DNA of 64,000 nt from Hemibagrus wyckioides (taxonomy: Eukaryota > Chordata > Actinopteri > Siluriformes > Bagridae): contig NC_080720.1 of NCBI RefSeq assembly GCF_019097595.1, positions 24,154,352-24,218,351 on the forward strand, read 5' to 3'. The notes beneath the pieces were generated by a model, which saw only the letters and a program-made list of their open reading frames with translations, was not told the DNA's origin and did no database searches. Shown piece after piece: positions 1-11,531 of the stretch (positions are counted from its first letter, which is position 1; the number at the start of each line of letters is the position of its first letter). The translations under genes and the position numbers were made by a program.

Positions 1-1020
1 ACTTGAGGTACCTCCAAATAACCTGCACCATTTGATGGGAGAAGGCGTGGCGGATCATAAAAGACTAAAAGATTGCTCAGATACTGCAGCGCGAGACCAT
101 TTAGTGCTTTATAGGTCAGTAACAGGATTTTATAATCAGTGTGAAATTTGACTGGGAGCGAGTGCAGTGTGGCTAAGATAGGAGTGATGTGTTCATATCT
201 TCTGGTTATAGTTAGGACTCTAGCTGCTGCATTCTGGACTAACTGGAGCTTGTTTATGCTCCTATTGGAACATCCAGGCAGTAATCCAACCTAGAGGTAA
301 CAAAAGCATGAACTAGTTTTTCTCCATCATGAAGTGACAACATATTTTTTATCTTAGCAATATTTCTGAGATGAAAGAAGGCTACCCTAGTGATATTATC
401 TACATGAGCTTTAAACAAAAGACCAGCCAATCACACCAGTCAATAATCACACCAAGATCTTTTACTGCTGGACATGATGAAACAGAAAGACCATCCACCG
501 TTACTGTGTAATCAGAAAACTCACTTCTAGCTGCATGTGGTCCTAGTACAAGCACCTCTGTCTTGTCAGAGTTAAGCAGGAGGAAGTTAGTGACCATCCA
601 ATGTCTAATCTAATCTAATGTCCTTTACACATTCTTCTATCTTTTAATAAGCCGGTGTCTCTCATCTGATTTAGCTGAAACATATAGCTATGTGTCATCG
701 GCATAACAGTGGAAGCTAATACCATGTTTATGAATAATTGCACCAAGGGGTAGCATATATAGGGAGAAAAGCAGTGGGCCTAAGATACCAAGTAACCTTG
801 GTATGCATAGAGAAGTCACCATCTAGATCTACAAACTGATAATGGTCAGTCAAATAAGACCTGAGCCAGGAGAGGGCTGTTCCCTTAACACCAACAACAT
901 GTTATAGCCTATCAAGTACAATAGTGTGGTCAATGGTGTCAAAAGCTGCACTAAGATTGAGTAACAGCAGTAAAGAAACACAACCCTGATCAAAAGCCAG
1001 TAACAGGTCATGTGCAATGT
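1..1020 (-). mobile_element. L2-clade LINE fragment, degenerate
   Basis: Read on the minus strand it holds pieces of a non-LTR reverse transcriptase. 880-980 reads as an AFDTIDHTIVLDRL block. About 660-720 reads as the catalytic block [10 protein letters not shown] followed by an in-frame stop. 430-597 reads LLLNSDKTEVLVLGP, the conserved segment downstream of the catalytic site. The low-coordinate end is the 3' side. It has frameshifts and stops and is 5' truncated. A related truncated copy lies at 39340-39640. Confidence 0.7.
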
Positions 1021-1310
1021 CCAATGATAATGTCCAAGGCGGTGGATAAGAGACCATGGTGAATCCTGAATATTGTTGATGAGGCTAGTTGTGGATGGAA
1101 AGAAGCTGTTTTTGTGGCTTAAGCTTTTAGTCTGGATTGGCTTTCTGCCAGAAGGGAAGTGCCTTAAAAAGGTTGTGTATAGGGTGAGGGGGTCAGTGTA
1201 CAGGTCCTGAAGAGGTGGCAGATTTTAGCCAATCATGGACTATAATGGTGGTGTACAAGTGCACCATCGTTGTCTTTGGTAGGTTGAACTTCTTTAGCAC
1301 CAAAATATAT
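1021..1310 (-). mobile_element. CR1/Rex1-type LINE fragment (reverse transcriptase C-terminal part)
   Basis: On the minus strand, 1085-1175 encodes LPSGRKPIQTKSLSHKNSFFP, the tail typical of fish CR1/Rex1 reverse transcriptases. 1270-1300 shares a stretch with 3362-3385. It is short and broken. Confidence 0.5.
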
Positions 1311-1836
1311 AAAAAAGTGCACACATACCACAAACCCAGACAGGGCTCAGATACAGGACAAAAAAGTCAAACTGTAGCAAAGAGCACAATGTCCGCACAC
1401 TAATACTGTTCCATAAAAGTATTTATTGCAACATTTCGACCACCAGGTCTTCGTCAGGCACAAATCAAGTGAACTGAAGTACAACTCTAAATAACTAACA
1501 GGTGGTCATCCGAAGTAAACATGTTCAGTCACTATACAGGTGAATAACGAGAGAGAAGAAGAGAGAAAAAGATACAAATCAAATACAAATCAATAAACAC
1601 TCCTCAAATTATTTAAACAACTGAAAACAGATGAAGAAATATAATCTCATAAGAAAGGCTTAATATCGATTTTTTTCCCAAAAGGTGACAACGTATTTAA
1701 AGTATAAATCCAAAAACATTCCCATTGTAAAAGTTTCCTCTCAAAATCTACCCCCTTTAACGGTTTTAGTACCTTCTCTGTCTGCCAATATACTGTAGGG
1801 CACTAACATTGTGGCACATTTGTCTAAAATGAGACA

Positions 1837-2064
1837 TTATAGGCTGCGTTTATCCCCCGTCCTAATATTACTCCGATGTTCACTAATACGAGTACGTAAT
1901 GATCTAGAAGTTATTCCAACATAAGTGAGACCACACGGACAACGGATGAGATAAACCACATGTGTAGATGAACAAGTTACAGTACCACGTATCAATATAT
2001 TATGGCCAGTATGTGGATGGCTTAAAGATTTACATTGTGAAAGTACACTGGGCACAATTGCCAC
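1837..2064 (-). pseudogene. GIY-YIG endonuclease domain of a Penelope-like element (fragment)
   Basis: The fragment encodes 75 residues including VVYLIRCPCGLTYVGITSRS and RTRISEHRSN. These are the Cys-containing core, the YVG half of GIY-YIG and the conserved Arg/His helix of Penelope endonucleases. This domain nicks target DNA during retrotransposition. The reading frame upstream is cut by the MITE inserted at 2098, so it is not a complete protein. Confidence 0.75.
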
Positions 2065-2097
2065 ACTTACCAGGAAGAAGAGTTGCAGGTTTCACTA

Positions 2098-2650
2098 CAC
2101 TACCAGTCAAAAGTTTGGACACATCTTCTAATCCCATGGTCTTTCCTGATGTTTATTTCTTTCTACATTGTAAAACAATGCTGAAGGCGGCCGAAATGCA
2201 CAATAATGTCCTTTGAACAGTTGATATTGAGTTATGTCTGCTACTGATGCTCTGTAAAGCCTTCATAACGGCTCTAATCTGAGGTGCTGTTAATTGGTGA
2301 TTTCTGAGGCTGGTAACTCTAAATGAACTTCTCCTCTGCAGCAGAGGTAAGTTTTGGTCTTGCTTTACTAGGATGGTCTTCATGTGAGCCAGTTTCATCA
2401 TGGTGCTTGAGGGGTTATGCAAATGCACTTGACAATACTGTTCTTGCAAGAACTATTCCAGAACACCTGACCTTTGTGTCTTAAAATAACAACTGACTGT
2501 TTTTTGTTGTCGTTACATATGGATTACATAAATCCATGTGTGTTATTTCATAGTTTTGAAATCTCCAGTATTGTTCTAGAATGTAGAAAATAAGTCACTA
2601 AACAAAAAACATTGAATTAGAAGGTGTGTCCAAACTTTTGACTGGTAGTT
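2098..2650. mobile_element. Tc1/mariner-type MITE, copy 1
   Basis: The ends are inverted copies of CACTACCAGTCAAAAGTTTGG, flanked by TA on both sides; the last base of the right end is changed. The 553 bp element is too short for a transposase and is nearly the same as the copy at 4483-5034. Confidence 0.85.
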
Positions 2651-3349
2651 TATGTGAAGATAGAGCTATGACGAGCTCTGACCTTACAAGCATGTCACAC
2701 AGGTTTTTTTTTGACGTTTAAAAACCAAGCGAGGGCCATCTTTAAAGATCTAAATTTATTTCAAATCGCTAGAAATAATATGCCAATGCCTGTATAAAAC
2801 TTTAGGAAATTCTTAACAAATAAAATCGGGCCATTGCCCAGTTGTGTTTCATTACCCGTAGCACGTAAGCACAGTATTTGAGATTCTTCTATCCATTCCC
2901 TACGATAACCACGATGCAAAAACCTTAAAATCAAATCAGCGGACCATCGAGAGTAAGATTACTCACACTTAAACTGGGTAATAAGCAGGCTTTTAATAAG
3001 AGGTTTTGGATGAAAGATATCACCTCTTAAAATTGTATTACGATCATTGGTTTACAATACAACTCAGTTTGAAGTTTGCCCTCAGAAATGTGTACCTTTA
3101 CTCAAGGAAACTAATACTCTCTCTGTCACACTCCATAGTGAACTTCAGATCTAGAATTAAGATCATCAACAATTCAGGCGGGTGTAGAATTCGTTATCAT
3201 AAAGTTATTGTCAACGTAAAACCTTTGTAAAACATTTGTAAAAAACATTATCTTGTAAAGTTTGTAAAACATTATCTTGGGTAAAAAAAAAGAATTTTAT
3301 TCATTTAAAAATAAACTCATTTTCAAATATACCCATATACAAACAGGCA

Positions 3350-3490
3350 TAATTTGGTGTAATTTTTGTCTTTGGTAGGTTGACCTTCTTTAGCTGTCAC
3401 AGGAAGTATAACCGCTGGTGCGCATTTTTAATTAAAGAGGTAATGTGCAGCACCCACTTGAGATCCTGCTTGATGATTTTTCCCAGAACA
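3350..3490 (-). mobile_element. CR1/Rex1-type LINE fragment
   Basis: The minus strand reads HQRLYFL, a stop, then QLKKVNLPK, the conserved block near the C-terminus of fish CR1/Rex1 reverse transcriptases. Only this block is recognisable. Confidence 0.5.
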
Positions 3491-4482
3491 CCATAGCCAC
3501 TGTGTAGCCTGGAGGTGGCAGCATCATGCTTTTGGGCTGCTTTTCTTTAGCCAGAACTTGAGCTTTTATAAATGTGGAGGAAATTGTGAGTAACTAGGCT
3601 AATTTAGAGCCTTTGGTGTCTACTAGTAAGCTGAAAATAAAAAGGAATTTCACTTTTCAGCAATAACAAATCTAAATCAACAAAGGAATAGCTTAAGCAA
3701 AAGGTTCTAACAGGATTTATCTTGGTTTTATTTTTTTTGCATGTCAGAAATCTGCCATTTTAACATGGGAGTATTCATTGTATGTGTGGTGTAAGTGACT
3801 AAAACCAAAGCAGTATTCCTTCCGCTCTCTAATGTGAAATGTTTCAAATGTCATAGGAAATAATTCATGCCAGGGTGGTGTGATATTGTCTGACACACAA
3901 ATGTTGGACCCTACTATATGCTATAAAAAATAGGCTAAAAGGAAGCACAATTCAATTCAATTCATCTAACTTGATGGTCATCACAAAACATGGAATCTAT
4001 TAGTGATTAGCCAATACTATTTTCAATCACCAATGGGGTCTTATTTTATTTTGGCCAAAACAAAGGCAAATAAATGGATTCAAATAAAACCTTTGCCTCT
4101 TTCAGTATCATATTAACTATGTCTGAAATGTTGGAATAACACAAAACCGACTGTCATTGCACTTGAGCAGAACATTAATGGTTTCTTGTCACTTTCTTGC
4201 TTTCTGTTTTAAACACAGGGTTAGGTATTTGTTCATAGAAGAGCATGTGAATTATGATGACAGTAATACGCACTCCTGTCACTTGTCATTAGAGTGTTTA
4301 TCAGCTGAATTAGCACTGAAAAGCCAGTGTCCTCACACAGGTAGCTCTGAGTGGAGCATTAATGAGAATCCCAGACATAAACTTAAAACAATTGTCTAAT
4401 ACTTTCTCATGTGTGGTTATGATGATAAGCAGATTTTGATTTTGAATTCACACTTTAATCACTGTGTGCCATAATGACCATA
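3491..4482. other. Nothing recognised
   Basis: AT-rich sequence without a convincing coding region, tRNA or inverted-repeat element. Several short open frames have no recognisable protein features. Confidence 0.5.
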
Positions 4483-5034
4483 CACTACCAGTCAAAAGTT
4501 TGGACACACCTTCTAATCCCATGGTCTTTCCTGATGTTTATTTCTTTCTGCATTGTAAAACAATGCTGAAGGCGGCCGAAATATACAATAATGTCCTTTG
4601 AACAGTTGATATTGAGATATGTCTGCTACTGATGCTCTGTAAAGCCTTCATAACGGCTCTAATCTGAGGTGCTGTTAATTGGTGATTTCTGAGGCTGGCA
4701 ACTCTAAATGAACTTCTCCTCTGCAGCAGAGGGAGGTTTTGGTCTTGCTTTACTGGGATGGTCTTCATGTGAGCCAGTTTCATCATGGTGCTTGATGGGT
4801 TTTGCAAATGCACTTGACAATAATGTTTAGCAAGAACTATTCCAGAACACCTGACCTTCGTGTCTTAAAAGAACAACTGACTGTTGTTTTTCGTCATTAC
4901 ATATGGATTACTTAAGTCCATGCGTGTTATTTCATAGTTTTGAAACCTCCAGTATTGTTCTAGAATGTAGAAAATAAATCCCTAAACAAAAAACATTGAA
5001 TTAAAAGGTGTGTCCAAACTTTTGACTGGTAGTG
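4483..5034. mobile_element. Tc1/mariner-type MITE, copy 2
   Basis: It has the same 21 bp inverted ends as copy 1 and TA at both borders. It is 552 bp and in the same orientation, with a few substitutions relative to 2098-2650. The weak minus-strand open frames in both copies do not resemble a complete transposase. Confidence 0.88.
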
Positions 5035-6088
5035 TACATCAATTTGGTTTGTAATCAGGTACCTCCTATTGGATTTTTTGCAGTGCTCCTGAGCTTTCAT
5101 GCCATTAAACCAGAGAAGAGCGGTTATACAAACTGTACAGATGACAGTTGAGAGAATTTTTAAATGTCTAAGCAAATGAATAAAAATGCTGAGGTGCCTG
5201 AACACTGACACCAGAGACCAGATTCTGTGAGCGGCAGTGCAGTTTTATTGACAATAATCAAGTGCCACAATCTTGTGCAAGAAAATGGAGTGAAAAGCTT
5301 TTTGCGGAGTGTCGGCAGTCTGGAACGGCACTGAGCTTCTGAGGCATGGCAATGAGGCGGGACCCAGGAGGCTGGCAGGGCACAGCGAACTTGGGTAGCG
5401 TCATTTTCTTCAGAATCCTCAGGCCACATCTTAGCTCTTGTGTCAGAATCGTCCTTATCTTCACGGAGGCACTGTGCCCCATGCAACGCTCCTTGCTAAG
5501 ACAGCTGCTCTGATTGGCTGCCTGTTTTTTTGTCGTGCTTTTGCCACACCTTGCAGCCATGTGCCTTCCGGCTATCCACAACAGTAGGGGTGCTGAAATG
5601 GTACTGTTTGTAGTAGCAGGAGGAGCGGAGAAATGCAGCTTAAAGGCAGTCACAATACATTAGTATTAAGAAATTCATTCAATAAAACAGAACTGACTGA
5701 ATTGGTCAGTGATTATTGCCCCACCAATATTGGCTTGAATAGTGATCAGTTGAATGAAAAGGAAGGCTCATGCTCCTTTTTAAAGTGACTTACCTCAGAT
5801 GACACTCTGCAATCTTTCAAATCCTATTATTTCGGTAACAGGTTCTGGTCCTGATATATAAGGGAAGTTTAGGTATAGTTCAATACATGTTATTTACTAA
5901 GCAAAATATATAATAGAAAATATTCAAATGTGACACCATGAAGGCTTTTCCCAGACTACCTCACATCCTTAAAATCATTCCACAGTCTCTGTGTGAATCT
6001 TGGAATTGGAAATGCCAGTGTCAAAGTGTCATGAACACAGATATCAGGTCAAAGTTTTCAAAGGCCAGGGTAGACACACTTGTAATGA
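5035..6088. other. Unassigned; weak open frame only
   Basis: A 131-codon frame on the minus strand (5258-5653) lacks any family signature and overlaps a second frame. I do not regard it as a gene. Nothing else is recognised. Confidence 0.4.
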
Positions 6089-6347
6089 CAGTAATCCCCC
6101 ATTTAAACAATAAATGAAAATCCACAATACACAAACGCTACCCCCAAATGCTTTTTCTTTTTTTGTATAAGCCGCAAATTACTCTCCCATGCTCTTTAAA
6201 CACACACAGAAAACATTTGATGGATTTGGGGTAAATTCTTAGAAATATCACATTTATAGTGAGTACTCTATGTAAGAATGTTTCTTGCCAGAAGCCTTAG
6301 GAGGTGCAGAGCGTTTGGGTGACATAATAGGGCTTGCAGAAAACGGT

Positions 6348-6385
<38 letters not shown>

Positions 6386-6810
6386 ATATACAGAACAGAA
6401 CAAAATGACCCGCGAAGAACTGGGATGCTGGAGAATTCTGCATCACTTTCCCCAACTGCCAGCAGCTAGCCAGCAGCTAATCACAACCGTGATTAAATGA
6501 ATGGGGCATTCCGATTGGCCAGACTTGTTCCTCCAGCCAAGCTGTATTTTGATTTTCAGCATCCCCGCACTGCGCTTTCCTAAACAACGCTACGTGGTGT
6601 TATTAACATTTTACTTCATTTTCAATTACTGTTTATATTTTGTAATTATTAATCATTTTTTTTAATAAATTACCTTATTTCAACATAAAAACAATTCACT
6701 ATAAGCTTTGCGGATATCGCGATATGCCGGGAAAATCCGCAAAAAAATGAGTTATGTTCCAAATAAAAATCCGCGATATATTGGGACCGCGGTATATGCC
6801 GGGGGATTAC
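6089..6810. mobile_element. pogo/Tigger-like MITE
   Basis: The ends read CAGTAATCCCCC (6089) and GGGGGATTACTG (right end), typical of pogo-like elements. TA follows the right end; the left flank is decayed. The right arm contains several GCGGTATA/CGCGGAT motifs. An A-tract plus (TA)n microsatellite lies at 6348-6384. No transposase is present. Confidence 0.6.
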
Positions 6811-7320
6811 TGTATTACAGCTACAGGATTTGTTCAAGAAAATCTATATATCTCACTTGAATCTAAATAATTTTTGTTCCCACATATGACACTTGTGAGA
6901 ACATGGTTGCTACAGCAGGTTTGTTTTGCAGCTGTGGTACAATGTCTGAAGGAGAGAAATGTGCTGGGTACTGTTGCAGCCTTGAGCTGCGCTAACAAAC
7001 AAAATTAAGGATCTCAAATTAATAATAACTAAAATTAATATTGCTAGCATGACCCATGCCACAACATGGGACATTCTTGGAAAATTCTCAATTATGAACG
7101 TACACATTTTGCTAGTTATGTAGTTCTTTCAACACCTAATAATTGCCATATTCTATTACAAATAGACATATATACAAATATAGACATTGGTGGTGTAGTA
7201 GTTAGTGTTCTGTGGATGCAAAACAGGTCCAAATCATCAACCTTCCACCACTACCACATACCAACTGTGTTTGACTTTTGTCTAATGTGGGATTTGTTGA
7301 GATGTAATTCTTCAAAGATA

Positions 7321-8060
7321 AGATTCAAGATTTAGATTCAAGAGGTTTATTGTCATTATTGTGTTATTGTCACTGTGAAAAGAGTCTTGAACCAGACAAT
7401 GAAATTTGTGCTACTCTCCCTTAAAAAAATAATAAATCATAGAAAAAATTAAAATATGTACCAATATTTACAAGATTTAAATATAAATACCCATATTTAG
7501 TAAGTAAGATGCTCTGTGCATTGTGCAAAAATACAAACAGTACAACATTCAGTGGGAGTGAGGGGGTTAGTGTTGAATGTATTGTTCAGAAATCTTATGG
7601 ATAGTAGTAAGTAAATTTTTTTTGTCCTTGATTTCACAAACGTCAGAAGTCTGAAGAGCCTGTGTTGTGGATGTGTATTGCCCTTGATGATGATGTGGGC
7701 CCTCATGATGACCCTAGTGCTGTAAATGCCATGGGGTGATGAAAAGGCTGCACCAGAGATAAACTGTGTAGTTTTTATCACGCTGGAAACCTTCCTGCCC
7801 TGAACAGTGCAGCTTCTATGCCACACTGTGATTGAACTGGTGATCACACTTTAAATTGTACATCTGTAGAAGTTGCTGAGGATCTCGGTTAACTTGCCAA
7901 TTTTCTCAGGCTTCTCAAGAAATACAGTTGCTGCTGTGATTTCCTTAAGAGCTGCTGAGGGTTGTGAGACCAAGTGAAGTCCTCGCTGATGTAGGTTCAG
8001 AGGAATTTAAAGTTTTTCACCCTCTCCATGTCTCACTGATGTAGATTGGGGTGTCATGCG
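7321..8060 (-). mobile_element. CR1/Rex1-type LINE, 3' fragment
   Basis: The minus strand encodes SSITVWHRSCTVQGRK and, further on, IYSTRVIMRAHIIIKGNTHPQHRLFRLL, the C-terminal tail of fish CR1/Rex1 reverse transcriptases. The 3' end at 7321-7345 carries a TTGAATC-type short repeat tail, typical of these LINEs. It is truncated before the catalytic region. Confidence 0.7.
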
Positions 8061-9670
8061 ACCATATTCTGTTTGAAGAGAAGGGACTTTTTTCTACTCA
8101 ACTTTCAAGGAAATATTTGTTCAGTCTTTTTTCTGAATGCGCTGTCATGAACATAAACATTTAATGTGCTTACAGATGCCTGTACATCACATAATGTAGC
8201 TCTTTCTTTCATATATCTCTGAACATTAAATAGCCTGACCTTGGACAAATTTTGCTGGGATGCCCACTTCTGGGAAGATTGGCAACTGTCTTGAAGACTC
8301 CTCATTTGCAAACAGTCCTTCTTATTGTAGAATGCTGAATTTTAAAAAAATTTTACAGATGGGATTTTAACCATTTATAGGTTTATAAGCAGCAGCAGCA
8401 GTTGCTTCTCTTGAGGTCATAGCTAATGTCATTTGTTCTTGGCATTATGTAGACACGCATCTGAGTGCTCCAAAACACAACTGACAAAAATTCAGATTTT
8501 ATAGAGGTAGTCAAACTTTCTGATGAATAATTAAACTTGCATTATTTGTAATTGATCAAATAATTAATCGTGCATTATTTGTGTTATTTGTTTGTTTATA
8601 TATATTTGTGAGGACCACACAAGTGTTAATTAGGCTCTGATGAATAATAGCATAGAATTGTAGGAGGGTGGACTCCCCCCCCCCCCCCCAAGATTGTACA
8701 TAGCAAAATTTTTAACATTTATAACAGCCAGTGGTGTTTCACAGGGTTGCTGCTTAATGTCTTAATGAATCTTAAAAAAAAAAAGATTTTTGAAATGTAT
8801 GGTATTAAAATGTCCAAAATATGGTGTTTTTTTTTTAAACTATTAGGTATTATATTCTGAGCTTTTTAATCATTTTTGGACACCTGGAAAGTTAGGAAGT
8901 GTCTCCAGATACTTTTAGTCACATTTAGTGTATTTTCAAACCTTGCTTTCATGTCTGTTTGCAAAGATCATACCAGATATAAAGTCTTTAACATTCACAA
9001 CAGTAAATGTAGGCAGTCTGCCTGAATACATACAAAACCTAAGTGTGATTAGTTCACGATAGTTCAAGCCATTTTTGGATAGTTACACAACATAGTGTAA
9101 TGGGTTTTAGACTATCTGGAGTGGCACACCTCTCAGCAGTGCTGATGAGGCACTTCACAGAAGGACTGGGGTCCTACCTGATTGGTAAGCTATGATTGTA
9201 ATGTGTTATGACAATAACCTGAAGCACAGATAAATAACTGGTCTGAGAAATGACTAGGTGCAATGCAACTTTAATAGTTTCATATGGTGCATTCTGGCCA
9301 CAGTAGACCTTTGTAGACCACTGTGAGATTAACCGCCTGGCTAACAAATTTGGAATAAATAGCCTTAAGACATAGCCCTGAGTTTGACAGGAATGTCATT
9401 CTGTAAGATCACCAAGTTCCCATTGTCCACCTTGGCACATACATGGCCATTGTGCCGGCATGGTTCTAGCATCCAGGATTGTTTCCTAGACCACTCTGTG
9501 CTTTGGTTTTTAGGCTTTTACCCAAAACACACTGCCACCACAACAAAGTACTTTAGGAATTACACCAACTGAAAAATCTGAAGGAAGATGCCTTCAGATG
9601 GAGCGTTGATATTGGCCTATAATTAGACAGCTTACAGGGGTCAATGTCAGGTTTTTAACTGGGTTTGATA
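8061..9670. other. No gene recognised; C homopolymer at 8666-8680
   Basis: AT-rich sequence. A run of about 14 C lies near 8670. 8105-8311 has a minus-strand frame that may belong to an old DNA transposon, but no catalytic motif is visible. Confidence 0.4.
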
Positions 9671-9797
9671 CAGTGCTCAGCGTAAATGAGTACAACACAC
9701 TTTGAAAAGTAACATTTTAAGCAGTCAAAAACAATCTCCAAAATGTTGACAAGACTAAGTTTAATATAACATCTGTTTAACTTATAACATGAAAGTA

Positions 9798-10146
9798 GGG
9801 GGTGGCACGTTCGCCTCACACCTCCAGCATTCTGGGTTCGAGTCTCGCTCCCGCTCACTGTGTGTGTGTGGAGTTTGCATATTCTCCCCATGCTTGGTGG
9901 GTTTCCTCCGGGTGCTCCAGTTTCCTCCCACAGTCCAAAGACATGTTTCTAGGCTGATTGGAGTATCTTAATTGCCCGTAGTGTGTGATTGCATGAGTGA
10001 ATGAGTGAGTGTGTGTGTGCCCTGCGATGGGTTGGCACTCCATTCAGGGTGTATCCTGCCTTGATGCCCGATGATGCCTGACGCACAGGCTCCCTGTGAC
10101 CCGAGGATAGATTGGATAAGTGGTACAGACAATAAAATGAAATAAA
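9798..10146 (+). mobile_element. tRNA-derived SINE (V-SINE-like)
   Basis: The head contains GGTTCGAGTCTCGC, a Pol III B box. The central part GGAGTTTGCATATTCTCCCC to CCCACAGTCCAAAGACATG resembles the conserved core of fish V-SINEs. The tail is an AATAAAATG repeat. Near-identical ATGAAAGTAGG / ATGAAAATAAGG on the two sides look like the target duplication, placing the insertion inside the left arm of the Tc1-like element. Confidence 0.7.
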
Positions 10147-10325
10147 ATGAAAATAAGGTAATAATATATCTTGGAGACCAAAATTTTCAGTTTTACTTAA
10201 ATTAGGGTGATGCAAAAATGAGTACACCCCACTGAAAGTCTTTGGAGCAAAGCTAAATTTTAGACTACCAATGTCTAATTTAACAAGAATTCAACCACAA
10301 GTGAGTCTAATTATTCATTACACAG

Positions 10326-10840
10326 ATGTCGAGCAGACAGTTGACTATAAAAAGGGTGTTACTTAAAGAAAACCCTGTTTCCCGTGACACAATACAGCGT
10401 ACACTGCAGAGGATTGGCATGCATGGGTGTCGTCCACAAAAGAAGCCTCTCCTAAAGTCCCCACAGTGTGAATTCACAGATGTACTGCTCTATACTGAAA
10501 GAGAAGATGCTACCATCACTCCATGCCCTTGGTCGTCGTCCACTTTTCCAAAATGACAGTGATCACATCTAAGGCCACTGTTGGATTTCTGAAGAATAAC
10601 AGGGTGAAAGTGATTCAGTGGCCAAGTATGTCTCCTGATCTGAACCCAATCGAACACCTATGGGGAATTCTGAAGAAACAAGTTGAGCATCACTCTCGAT
10701 CCAGCATCCAGTCTCTAAAAGAGGTTATTATTGAAGAATGGAAAAAGATAGATGTTGCAAAATGTCGCCAACTTGTTCATTCCATGCCTAGAAGACTTGG
10801 TGCTGTCATTAAAAATCATGGCGGCCATACAAAGTACTAG
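10326..10840 (+). pseudogene. Tc1-like transposase, internally deleted
   Basis: 10326-10500 encodes part of the DNA-binding half (LTIKRVLLKENPVSRDTIQRTLQ). 10523-10840 encodes the end of the DDE domain: KATVGFLKNNRVK, then [15 protein letters not shown] with the third catalytic acid, and the C-terminus. The two parts are in different frames. The middle of the catalytic domain, including the first two aspartates, is absent. A related fragment lies on the minus strand at 26698-26886. Confidence 0.8.
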
Positions 10841-11068
10841 ATGTAATAGTTTTTGTTGTGGGGTGAACTCATTTTTGCATCACCCTAATTTGAGTAAAAC
10901 TGAAAAATGTGTAATCTAAGTTATATTGTTAACCTTACTTTCATGTTATACGTTAAACAGATGTTATTAAACTCAGTCTTGTCAACATTTTGGAAATTGT
11001 TTTTGTGTTCATTGAGATACTGCTTAAAATGTTACTTTTGGGGGTGTACTCATTTACACTGAGCACTG

Positions 11069-11531
11069 TAACTGTTTGTTTAACATATTCAGGTACATAG
11101 CCAATGCTTAGGGAAGAACCAATTAATGCTTTTGAATAATGATAATGAATGCTTTTGGTATTATCTCTTGTCTATTAGTATCTGTTAATATACAGGCAGA
11201 AAGCAGAGAGACTAGAAACTTGTCAAAGTGCACTATGAATAGAGAAGAACTGATTTATTTACCCAGTGTTAACTTTTAGCCAAGCTCACCAACATTGGCA
11301 TGATTAAAATATAGTTTAATTACATACCCATTACATCAATTGTTCAATGGTGTTCCTTATTTTATTATGTAATAAATCATCCCTTTTTATGATCAGTTAA
11401 ACTGTGGTATTTTTTCCAACCTCTTGTACAGGATGTGTCAGATTAATTATTAGCATGGCTGATACTATCTTGCTAAAGGATATTTTCCCTATTGTAATTC
11501 AAAGTGCTTAAATAATTTTGTTTAACTGTAG
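11069..11531. other. atg3 intron sequence
   Basis: AT-rich, no repeat recognised, immediately upstream of the first atg3 exon found. The N-terminal atg3 exon was looked for here and not found. Confidence 0.5.

Larger units (their letters stand above)
1395..3290 (-). mobile_element. Penelope-like retroelement remnant, interrupted by a MITE
   Basis: The minus strand carries the GIY-YIG endonuclease at 1837-2064. About 2820-2950 has a stretch reading LILRFLHRGYRREW, like the linker between reverse transcriptase and endonuclease in Penelope elements. Downstream on the minus strand, 1434-1457 has the terminal motif of this class. A Tc1-type MITE at 2098-2650 splits the coding region. The reverse transcriptase core is not preserved. 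The outer limits are approximate. Confidence 0.65.
9671..11068 (+). mobile_element. Tc1-like transposon with long inverted repeats, carrying a SINE
   Basis: The outer ends are CAGTGCTCAGCGTAAATGAG and its inverted near-copy ending CTGAGCACTG, each bordered by TA. The inverted repeats extend about 200 bp each side and include an inner copy GGGTGATGCAAAAATGAGT, the IR/DR layout of Tc1 elements. The left repeat is interrupted by a SINE. The transposase between is partial. Confidence 0.85.

Noticed and set aside
5258..5653. 131-codon open frame on the minus strand
   Set aside because: Composition and sequence show no domain, it overlaps another frame of similar length, and no splice or start context supports it.
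9798..9870. Possible tRNA gene (B-box-like GGTTCGAGTC)
   Set aside because: No cloverleaf could be formed, the A box is poor, and the sequence continues as a SINE with a tail and flanking duplication.
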